Assembly (NCBI GenBank): GCA_903913865.1
Contig: CAIWMU010000257.1
Span: forward strand, 1 to 36,556
From: an uncultured Verrucomicrobia subdivision 3 bacterium
Lineage (GTDB): Bacteria > Verrucomicrobiota > Verrucomicrobiia > Limisphaerales > UBA8199
Reading direction: 5' to 3'
DNA length: 36,556 nt
Part shown: positions 7,899 through 15,000 of the stretch, one piece after another
Layout of the letters: each line of letters begins with the position of its first letter
Numbering within the stretch: position 1 is the first letter of the stretch
Position numbers and translations under genes: made by a program
The notes under the pieces: model-generated
The model's input: only the letters and a program-made list of their open reading frames with translations
Database searches by the model: none
What the model was told of the DNA's origin: nothing

Positions 7899-8918
7899 AT
7901 GCAAACAATGGATCCACAGGAGAAAATCGGCAGGTTCAAGGCGGGCTACGAGGCCCTGCGACGGGAGATTGGCCGGGTGATCGTCGGCCATGACGCGGTG
8001 GTGGAAAGCACCCTGACAGCCCTCTTTGCCGGGGGGCACGTGCTGCTGGAGGGGGTGCCGGGGCTGGGAAAGACCCTGCTGGTGCGAACCCTCGGAGAGG
8101 CCTTGGATCTCTCCTTCAACCGCATCCAGTTCACGCCCGATCTGATGCCCGCCGACATTCTCGGCACCAACATCGTGATGGAATCGGCTGCCGGCAAACG
8201 GGAATTCCAGTTCCAGCCCGGCCCCATCTTTGCCCACCTGCTGCTGGCGGATGAGATCAACCGCGCAACACCCAAGACGCAATCGGCCCTGCTCGAGGCG
8301 ATGCAGGAGCACCAGGTGACGGCAGGCGGGCAGTTGCGGAAGCTGGGGGAACCGTTCTTCGTGATGGCGACACAGAATCCCATCGACCAGGAGGGCACGT
8401 ATCCACTGCCTGAGGCCCAGCTGGACCGGTTCTTTTTCAAAATCCTTGTGGGCTATCCGAGCGGCGCAGAACTGGCGGAGGTGCTGGCGCGGACGACCTC
8501 CGGCGAGGTGCAGCGCCCTGCGAAGGTGATGGACGGGCGGCAACTGGTGGATTTGATCCAGCTGGTGCGGGGTGTGCCGGTGGCATCCCATGTGCAGGAT
8601 TATGCCGTGCGCCTCGTGATGGCCACCCACCCGGGCACCGCCACAGCCGCACCTGCGGCAACCCGCTTTCTACGGTTCGGCAGCAGCCCCCGGGGAGGCC
8701 AGGCACTGCTGCTTGCGGGGAAGGTCCGGGCGCTCGTGCAGGGCCGGCACAATGTCGGCTACGAGGATCTGGAGGCGGCTGTCCTGCCCGCATTCCGGCA
8801 CCGGCTGATCCTGAATTTTGATGCCGAAGCCGAGGGGATGACCACCGATGCCCTGATTGCCGAAGTGCTGCGCCATGTGCCCCGCGACGCCGCGGGCGGG
8901 ACCGCACCCGGCCTTTGA
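7899..8918 (+). CDS. MoxR-family AAA+ ATPase
   Basis: This 339-aa protein has every hallmark of a MoxR ATPase. Walker A is GVPGLGKT at 52-59, Walker B is LLADEINR at 115-122, a sensor-1 region ATQNP sits at 157-161, and PEAQLDRF at 171-178 is typical of the family. MoxR proteins act as chaperone-like ATPases that remodel or activate VWA-domain partners, and here DUF58 and VWA genes follow directly. The gene begins 3 bp after the previous stop, and a second ATG three codons in is an alternative start. No clear Shine-Dalgarno is present, so translational coupling is likely. It is not an ABC-type ATPase, since it lacks the ABC signature. Confidence 0.97.
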   Translation: MQTMDPQEKIGRFKAGYEALRREIGRVIVGHDAVVESTLTALFAGGHVLLEGVPGLGKTLLVRTLGEALDLSFNRIQFTPDLMPADILGTNIVMESAAGKREFQFQPGPIFAHLLLADEINRATPKTQSALLEAMQEHQVTAGGQLRKLGEPFFVMATQNPIDQEGTYPLPEAQLDRFFFKILVGYPSGAELAEVLARTTSGEVQRPAKVMDGRQLVDLIQLVRGVPVASHVQDYAVRLVMATHPGTATAAPAATRFLRFGSSPRGGQALLLAGKVRALVQGRHNVGYEDLEAAVLPAFRHRLILNFDAEAEGMTTDALIAEVLRHVPRDAAGGTAPGL

Positions 8919-8932
8919 TCCCGCCCCGCAAC

Positions 8933-9835
8933 ATGGCCCCACTGCTCACACCCCGGTTGCTCCTCGCCCTGGAACGGCTCGAGCTGATGGCGGCGCGCCG
9001 TGCCCACGGGACCGCCCGGGGGGAGCGGTCCAGCCGTGCCCGGGGGCAATCGGTTGAATTCGCTGATTACCGGAACTATGTGCATGGGGACGATTTCCGG
9101 CACATCGACTGGAATCTTTACGGGCGGCTGGAGAAGCTGTTTCTCAAGCTCTACGAGGAGGAGCGGGAACTCCCGGTGCGCCTGTTTCTGGATGCCAGTG
9201 AGTCGATGTCGTTCGGCCAGCCGTCCAAGTTTGATTTTGCGCGCCAGGTTGCCGCGGCCATCGGGCATGTGGCCCTGTGCGGATTTGACCGTGTGGAGGT
9301 GGCGGTCTTTCCCCAGGGGGAGACAGGGCCGGCAGAACGGGCTGCGCGGGCGCATCTGCGCCGGGTGCGCGGGCGGAAGAGTGCCACGCCGTTCTTCGCC
9401 AACCTGGCAGCGTTGCAACCGGGAGGGGCCGTGAATTTGAATGCAGCCCTGCAGCGGGCCGCACTCGAATCCCGCGGCACCGGGCTTGCCGTGGTGCTGA
9501 GCGATTTTCTGGATCCGTCGGGATATGAGAGCGGCCTCGGAGCCCTTGTGGCGCGGGGCTTGCAGGTGGTGGTCATCCAGGTGCTCGCGCCCGAGGAGAT
9601 CGCGCCGGACTTCTTTGGCGACCTGCGCCTCGTGGATTCCGAGACAGGGGCCATTCAGGAGGTGACCTTCGGCAAATACCGGCTGAAGGCGTATGGTGCG
9701 GCACTCGCAGGGTTCGTCAGCGGGTTGCGGGAGTTTTGCACCCGGCGGGGGATCCGGTTCTTTTCCGTTTCCTCCGGGGCACCATTGGAGCCGTTCCTTC
9801 TGAAGGATCTGCGGCAGGGGGAGGTATGGAGGTGA
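8933..9835 (+). CDS. DUF58 family protein with VWA-like fold
   Basis: This 300-aa protein carries the DUF58 signature DYRNYVHGDDFRHIDW (45-60) and a MIDAS-like DASES motif (87-91). DUF58 proteins are regular partners of MoxR ATPases and are thought to bind metal or ligand through a VWA-like fold. ATG 8933 gives a natural N-terminus. An in-frame TTG at 8915, overlapping the moxR stop, would add six residues. No membrane segment is seen, so a cytoplasmic location is likely. Order and spacing (14 bp after moxR, 7 bp before the next gene) support one transcript. Confidence 0.93.
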   Translation: MAPLLTPRLLLALERLELMAARRAHGTARGERSSRARGQSVEFADYRNYVHGDDFRHIDWNLYGRLEKLFLKLYEEERELPVRLFLDASESMSFGQPSKFDFARQVAAAIGHVALCGFDRVEVAVFPQGETGPAERAARAHLRRVRGRKSATPFFANLAALQPGGAVNLNAALQRAALESRGTGLAVVLSDFLDPSGYESGLGALVARGLQVVVIQVLAPEEIAPDFFGDLRLVDSETGAIQEVTFGKYRLKAYGAALAGFVSGLREFCTRRGIRFFSVSSGAPLEPFLLKDLRQGEVWR

Positions 9836-9842
9836 GTGGCCG

Positions 9843-11675
9843 ATGAATTTTCTCGCCCCGCTGGCCTTTGCATTCGCCGCCACGATTCCGGTGGTGATCC
9901 TCTTTTACCTGCTGAAACGCAGGCGGACTGTTCGTCTTGTGGCGAGCACCGTGTTGTGGCAACGGTTCCTGGGGGAGACCGAGGCGAGTGCCCCGTTCCA
10001 AAAACTCAGGCGTAACTGGCTGCTGGTGCTGCAACTGCTCCTTCTCGCGCTGGCAATACTCGCGCTGGCCCGGCCCTACTTCTCAGGAACGCAAAAGCCC
10101 TCCGATCTGCGGGTGCTGATCATTGATGCCTCCGCCTCGATGCAGGCCACGGATGTGGGTCCATCCCGCTTTGCGGAGGCCCAAGCCCAGGCCTTGAAAT
10201 GGGTGGAGGCTCTCTCCGGCCGCGACCAGATGGTGGTGATCCTCGCCGGGGCTGAGGCACAGGTCAAACAGTCGGCCACGAGCGACAAGGCCTCCCTGCG
10301 CAGGGCCCTGAATGCCTGTGCCCCCACTGATGCGCCGACCCGGCTTGCCCCGGCCCTGCGCATGGGGGAAGGTCTCGTCCGGGACCGGCCCGCAGCGGAG
10401 ATCCATCTCTTCAGCGATGGTGCCGCGCCGGGCCTTGAGGAATTTGAAAACAAGGCGCTGCCCCTTGTTTACCATCGCATCGGAGTGAGCGGTGAGAATC
10501 TTGGCATCGTGGCGATGGATCTGCGGGCGAACCCGGACCAGCCGCGTCGCCGACAGGTTTACGCCGCCATTGCAAACAGCGGCACCAACCCGCATCCCGC
10601 ACGGGTGGAATTCCGTCTGGATGATCTCCTGCTGGAAACCCGGTCCATCACCATTGAGGGTGGCGAAACGGCACGCCTGCTCTTTGAGCTGAGCCAGACA
10701 AAGGATGGGGTCGCCAGCGTGCGTATCGATGGGAAGGATGCCCTCGAGGCGGACAATCAGGCCTCCATCATCAGCACGATGCCGAGACCGGCCCGGGTGC
10801 TGCTCGTGACGCGGGGAAACCGCTTTCTTGAAAAAGCCCTCGCCGCAGTGCCCAATCTGGAATTGAACGTCGCGAGCCGTCTGGATGATTCCGCAACGGT
10901 TTACGATGTGGTGGTGTTGGATGATCTCGTGCCGGTCTCGTGGCCTAAAGCCAACCTGCTATCCATCCACGCCTTCAACACAAACTGGGCCACGGGCTGG
11001 CGGACGCTTGAGCAACCGGCCATCACCGACTGGCGCGCCTCACACCCGCTGCTCCGCTATGTGTCCCTCGACAACGTGCAGGTGCGGGAAAGTGTGGCAG
11101 TGACACCCCCCGGGTGGGCCGTCTCGCTGGTGGATTCCCCCCAGGCATCCCTCATGTTTGCCGGGCAGGCCCGTTCGCAAAAGGTCATCTGGATCGGCTT
11201 TGACCTTCTGGAGAGCAACTGGCCGCTGCGCCTTTCCTTCCCCATCTTCATCGCCAACGCCATGGAATGGCTCGATCCCGCCAATGAGCAATCCAGAATG
11301 TTCATGAAAACCGGGGAACCGTTTCGCCTGCGTGTGCCGGGACCGGTCACCGGGGCCACGATGCTCCTTCCGGATGGAACAACGCGGCGATTGGAAACCT
11401 CCCCCGGCCAGACCGAACTGGTCTTTGGGGATACCTCCGCGCGGGGATTGTACCGGTGCACCGCCGGAACCAACCGGATCTCCTTCTGCGTCAATCTTCT
11501 TGATCCTCTTGAGAGCCGGATCGCCCCCCGGGAGGAGTTGCGCTTTTCAAAACGGGCGGGCGTGGTCGCAAGTGGCACCCAATCCACCCACCAGGAGTTT
11601 TGGCGCTGGTTCGCGGCGATCGGGTTCATCGTCCTGCTGTGGGAATGGTGGTATTATCATCGGAGGTCTGCATGA
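9843..11675 (+). CDS. BatA-like membrane VWA-domain protein
   Basis: This 610-aa protein starts with a BatA-type N-terminal region: a hydrophobic helix at about 5-24, the RRRTVRLVASTVLW stretch, and a second helix at about 58-77. A VWA domain follows with a MIDAS motif DASAS at 95-99. A C-terminal membrane helix lies at about 586-607 (WRWFAAIGFIVLLWEWWYY). The middle is probably exposed outside the cytoplasmic membrane. Bat proteins are known partners of MoxR/DUF58 in stress-tolerance and envelope clusters. A ggaggt-rich stretch lies upstream of the ATG. The stop overlaps the next start by four bases (ATGA). Confidence 0.92.
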   Translation: MNFLAPLAFAFAATIPVVILFYLLKRRRTVRLVASTVLWQRFLGETEASAPFQKLRRNWLLVLQLLLLALAILALARPYFSGTQKPSDLRVLIIDASASMQATDVGPSRFAEAQAQALKWVEALSGRDQMVVILAGAEAQVKQSATSDKASLRRALNACAPTDAPTRLAPALRMGEGLVRDRPAAEIHLFSDGAAPGLEEFENKALPLVYHRIGVSGENLGIVAMDLRANPDQPRRRQVYAAIANSGTNPHPARVEFRLDDLLLETRSITIEGGETARLLFELSQTKDGVASVRIDGKDALEADNQASIISTMPRPARVLLVTRGNRFLEKALAAVPNLELNVASRLDDSATVYDVVVLDDLVPVSWPKANLLSIHAFNTNWATGWRTLEQPAITDWRASHPLLRYVSLDNVQVRESVAVTPPGWAVSLVDSPQASLMFAGQARSQKVIWIGFDLLESNWPLRLSFPIFIANAMEWLDPANEQSRMFMKTGEPFRLRVPGPVTGATMLLPDGTTRRLETSPGQTELVFGDTSARGLYRCTAGTNRISFCVNLLDPLESRIAPREELRFSKRAGVVASGTQSTHQEFWRWFAAIGFIVLLWEWWYYHRRSA

Positions 11676-12640
11676 GCGGGAATCGAGGGAATGAGGCATC
11701 TGCAAGTGGAGTCCCCGCCATGGGTCGCTGGGCACTGGCTGCCGCGGTGACCGGGCTGGTTCTGGCCTTGTGGCTTGAGCTTCGACCGGTGAATGCCGTG
11801 GTGGTTTATTGTGCGCAGGATCAGGTCTATGCCGAGCAGGTCTTCCGGCTGGCGGAAAAGGAGATGGGGATTCGTGTTCTCCCGGTATATGACAGTGAGG
11901 CAGTGAAAACCGTGGGGCTTGCCAACCGGCTGCTCGCGGAGCGGGACCGTCCCAGGGCGGATCTGTTCTGGGGCAATGAGGAACTCCGGGCCCGGCAAAT
12001 GGCCGCACGGGAAATTTTCCTGTCGGCAAACGGGCTCGCATTTTTTGGCGACCGCACACGTTGCCTGGTGGTGAACACCCAACTCTGGCGAGGCATGCGG
12101 AGTGGGGTCAGCCTGATGGACCTGACCAACAGCACCTGGCGCGGGAAGGTGGCCATCGCCTACCCGCAGTTTGGCACCACCGCCGCCCATTTCCACGCCC
12201 TGCGCCAGCACTGGGGGGATGCCGCATGGACCACCTGGTGCCGCAACCTCGCCGCAAACCGGCCCATCATCGTCGATGGCAATTCCGTGGTGGTGCAGAT
12301 GGTCGCCTCGGGCGAGGCGCATATCGGGCTGACCGATTCCGATGATGTTGTGGCGGGCCTCCGCGAGGGCCGGCCCATCGCGGCCCTGCCACTTCCCGGG
12401 GAGACGCTTCACATCCCCAACAGCGTGGGACTGGTCCGCGGCGGACCGCACCCGGAGGCAGCGCGGCGGCTGTCGCAATTTTTGTGTGACCCCCGGGTGG
12501 CATCCATGCTCGTGGAATCCGGCGCACTGAACGGCGTAGCCCCGGATCCCAACCTCCCGGGACTGGCTCCGGGGTGGGACCGCATCCTCACAGAACTGGA
12601 CGCCACCACGGCGGAGCTGAACAGGATTTTCCTGAGATGA
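11672..12640 (+). CDS. ABC-type extracellular solute-binding protein, iron(III)-type
   Basis: This is a 322-aa periplasmic-binding-protein-like protein. One N-terminal hydrophobic segment (about 19-36) can serve as signal or anchor, and mature sequence begins near VVVYCAQDQVYAEQVF. The layout (an early VYxAxD-type strand, RADLFWGNE, a WRGKVAIAYPQFGTTAAHF block, and SGEAHIGLTDSDDV) resembles the AfuA/FbpA-type family of iron or small-anion binding proteins. The start at 11672 has a strong ggagg Shine-Dalgarno and overlaps the preceding stop by four bases; an upstream in-frame ATG at 11600 would lie inside batA. It is coupled by ATGA to the permease gene. The ligand cannot be told from sequence. 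No ABC ATPase gene is present nearby. Confidence 0.88.
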   Translation: MSGNRGNEASASGVPAMGRWALAAAVTGLVLALWLELRPVNAVVVYCAQDQVYAEQVFRLAEKEMGIRVLPVYDSEAVKTVGLANRLLAERDRPRADLFWGNEELRARQMAAREIFLSANGLAFFGDRTRCLVVNTQLWRGMRSGVSLMDLTNSTWRGKVAIAYPQFGTTAAHFHALRQHWGDAAWTTWCRNLAANRPIIVDGNSVVVQMVASGEAHIGLTDSDDVVAGLREGRPIAALPLPGETLHIPNSVGLVRGGPHPEAARRLSQFLCDPRVASMLVESGALNGVAPDPNLPGLAPGWDRILTELDATTAELNRIFLR

Positions 12641-15000
12641 ACCGGGTATTACTGGGAAACAGCCTGCTGGTTGCCACGATCGCCACGGTTCTCGCGGTCG
12701 GGATGGGAGCCCTGTGCGCGCTGCTCTCGATGTGCCTTGGCCCTTCCGGTCGCAGGGGACTGATCCTGGTGGCGGTGGTGTCCCTCTGCATGCCCCCGTT
12801 TCTGACGGCAAACACCTGGCTGCACTATCTCGGAATGGCCGGGGTCTGGCGGAGCTGGCTGCCCCTCAACATTCTCACCCCCTGGGGATGTGCATGGGTG
12901 CTTGCCTTGCTGTTCTGGCCGGTCTCCTTCCTTGCCCTTTCCGCCGTCTGGAGCGGGATCGGCCGTGCGGAAGTGGAGGTGGATCCGGCGGTGCGGGGGC
13001 GCTGGTTCATTCTGGGCATCCTTCTGCCCCGCGCCCGGGGGGCTCTGGCGCAATGTGCTGTTGTCATCCTGGTGATGGCCTTGAACCAGTTCTCCGTGCC
13101 TGCACTCCTTCAAATCAAAGTTTACCCGGCGGAGATGTGGGTGCGTTACAACACCGGCCTCGACTTCACCGGGGCGTTGATGCTCTCCTGGCCTCTCGTG
13201 GCGACCCCACTGCTGCTCCTGTGGGGGCTGCGGGGCCGGGTGTTCCAATGGCGGGCTGCGGCACGTCCGCCGGAGCCGCGCCGTTTCCGGCAGCAGATCG
13301 GCCCGGCATGGATGGCCATGGCCGTCCTCGCCGGATCCACCGCCATTCTCGCCTCGGCAGGACTGCCCCTGTTTCAACTCCTCTCGAATCCGCGCACGTG
13401 GACCGAGCTTGGGGGGGCACTGAGTGCCGGAACCCGGGCCTGCTGGAACTCGCTGTTTCTGGCGATCGCCGGGGCTGTGTTGTGCGTGGGGATCGGTTTT
13501 GCGGGTCACCGCTCCCGCATCCCGGGGCTCCTGTGGCTCACCTTCCTGATTCCCGGGACGGTCACCGGCATTGTCCTGCTCATCATTCTCAATCGGCCGG
13601 GTTCCGGGTTCCTGATCGATACCCCGCTGGCCGCCCTGCTGGCGCTGGTGCTGCACTATTCGGCCCTCAGCGGCTGGCTGATCCGGCGGGCCATCCGCAG
13701 CATGGATCCTGTGCTGACCGATGATGCCCGGCTGCTGGGTCTGGGGAGGTGGGAACAGTTCCGGGACATCCAGTGGCCGCAGGTGGCGCCCCAGGCGGCC
13801 GCGGCCTTTTACGTGGTGTATCTCCTCTGCCTTTGGGATGTCGAAAGCACCCTGCTGCTGATTCCGCCCGGGGGCGAGACGCTCGCCCTGAGGGTGTTCA
13901 ATCTACTGCATACAGGCTATAGCGGACAGGTGAACGCCCTCTGCGTGGTGCTGCTGGGGTTGGGCCTGCTTCCGCTGCCGTTCCTGGGTCTCCTCCGGCG
14001 CGGATGGCGGGGGCCGCAACCCAAGACCCGGATGGCTATGACCTTGGCCGGTCTGTTGTGCATCACCGGTTGCAGCCCGGGCAACGACACTGGCAGGGCG
14101 GATCTGCAGAGCCGCTTTTTCAGTTCCGCCGAAGTGATCTGCACCCGTGGCACGGCGGCGGGGCAGGTGAACAAGCCCCGTTCAGTGGCGGCCGATGAGG
14201 AGGGAACGCTCTACGTGGTGGACATGACCGGCCGCGTGCAGCGGTTCGGCCCGGATGGCGCCTACCAGTTGATGTGGCAGATGGAGCAGACCGCCCTGGG
14301 CCGTCCCAAGGGCCTTTGCATCGACAGGCAGGGGCGGGTGGTGGTGAACGAGCCGCACTATTCCCGGGTGAACCATTTTTCACCGGATGGAAGGCTGCTG
14401 CTGCGCTGGGGAACCCACGGGACCAACGCCGGTGAACTGGCATTTCCCCGCGCTGTCGCGGTCAACAGCAAGGGGGAGGTCTTCCTGAGTGAGTATGGAC
14501 TTGTGGAGCGGGTGCAGCGATTCGCACCCGGTGCCGGGGGCTTCGTTGCCACCTTTGGACGGGCCGGGCAGCGCTCCGGCGAATTCAACCGGGCGGAGGG
14601 TTTGTGCATCGATTCAGAGGACCGCCTCCATGTGGCCGATTCCTGCAACCACCGCATTCAGGTGTTCAATCCGGACGGCACCTTCCGCATGGCCTTTGGC
14701 ACGGGCGGCAGCGGCTCGGGTGAACTGGCATATCCCTACGACATCTGCGTGGACCGGGAGGGTTTTCAATTCGTCTGCGAATTTGGCAACAGCCGCATCC
14801 AGGTGTTTGACGCCGCGGGCAAATCTGTGGAAATCATCGGCGGGCCGGGCTCGGAACCTGGCCGGTTCAACAATCCCTGGGGGGTGGCACTGGACGGGGC
14901 GGGAAATCTCTACGTGGCTGATTCGCAGAATCACCGGGTCCAAAAACTGGTTCGGCGGAAAAGTGGCGCGCCGGGCGCAGACGGAAAGGGGGGCGGGTGA
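12637..15000 (+). CDS. ABC permease fused to NHL-repeat lipoprotein-like domain
   Basis: One 787-aa frame joins two modules. Residues 1 to about 465 are a two-half FbpB-like ABC permease with many hydrophobic helices. The second half carries an EAA-type loop (DDARLLGLGRWEQFRDIQWP), while the first half has a weaker one (near VRGRWFILGILLPRA). From Met466, MAMTLAGLLCITGC has the form of a lipoprotein signal with lipobox ITGC (Cys479). About six NHL repeats follow to the end, with motifs such as GVALDGAGNLYVADSQNHRV. There is no stop between the modules. An internal start at ATG 14032 or 14038 could give a separate 320-aa lipoprotein, but no strong Shine-Dalgarno precedes it. The start at 12637 overlaps the binding-protein stop (ATGA), and the end overlaps the next start (GTGA). 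Confidence 0.88.
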   Translation: MNRVLLGNSLLVATIATVLAVGMGALCALLSMCLGPSGRRGLILVAVVSLCMPPFLTANTWLHYLGMAGVWRSWLPLNILTPWGCAWVLALLFWPVSFLALSAVWSGIGRAEVEVDPAVRGRWFILGILLPRARGALAQCAVVILVMALNQFSVPALLQIKVYPAEMWVRYNTGLDFTGALMLSWPLVATPLLLLWGLRGRVFQWRAAARPPEPRRFRQQIGPAWMAMAVLAGSTAILASAGLPLFQLLSNPRTWTELGGALSAGTRACWNSLFLAIAGAVLCVGIGFAGHRSRIPGLLWLTFLIPGTVTGIVLLIILNRPGSGFLIDTPLAALLALVLHYSALSGWLIRRAIRSMDPVLTDDARLLGLGRWEQFRDIQWPQVAPQAAAAFYVVYLLCLWDVESTLLLIPPGGETLALRVFNLLHTGYSGQVNALCVVLLGLGLLPLPFLGLLRRGWRGPQPKTRMAMTLAGLLCITGCSPGNDTGRADLQSRFFSSAEVICTRGTAAGQVNKPRSVAADEEGTLYVVDMTGRVQRFGPDGAYQLMWQMEQTALGRPKGLCIDRQGRVVVNEPHYSRVNHFSPDGRLLLRWGTHGTNAGELAFPRAVAVNSKGEVFLSEYGLVERVQRFAPGAGGFVATFGRAGQRSGEFNRAEGLCIDSEDRLHVADSCNHRIQVFNPDGTFRMAFGTGGSGSGELAYPYDICVDREGFQFVCEFGNSRIQVFDAAGKSVEIIGGPGSEPGRFNNPWGVALDGAGNLYVADSQNHRVQKLVRRKSGAPGADGKGGG

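Noticed and set aside
7899-8918. MoxR protein as the missing ABC ATPase
   Set aside because: It has MoxR-specific motifs and no ABC signature (LSGGQ-like), so it cannot be a standard importer ATPase.
8759-9883. 374-codon minus-strand frame
   Set aside because: It lies opposite the DUF58 gene, which has clear motifs. No domain or ribosome binding site supports the antisense frame.
11657-12811. 384-codon minus-strand frame opposite the binding-protein gene
   Set aside because: Antisense shadow with Pro/Gly/Arg-rich sequence and no recognisable fold.
13960-14040. Frameshift or sequencing error between permease and NHL parts
   Set aside because: The frame is uninterrupted and both halves are in the same frame with sensible codons, so a simple indel is not indicated. 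A lost stop codon remains possible.
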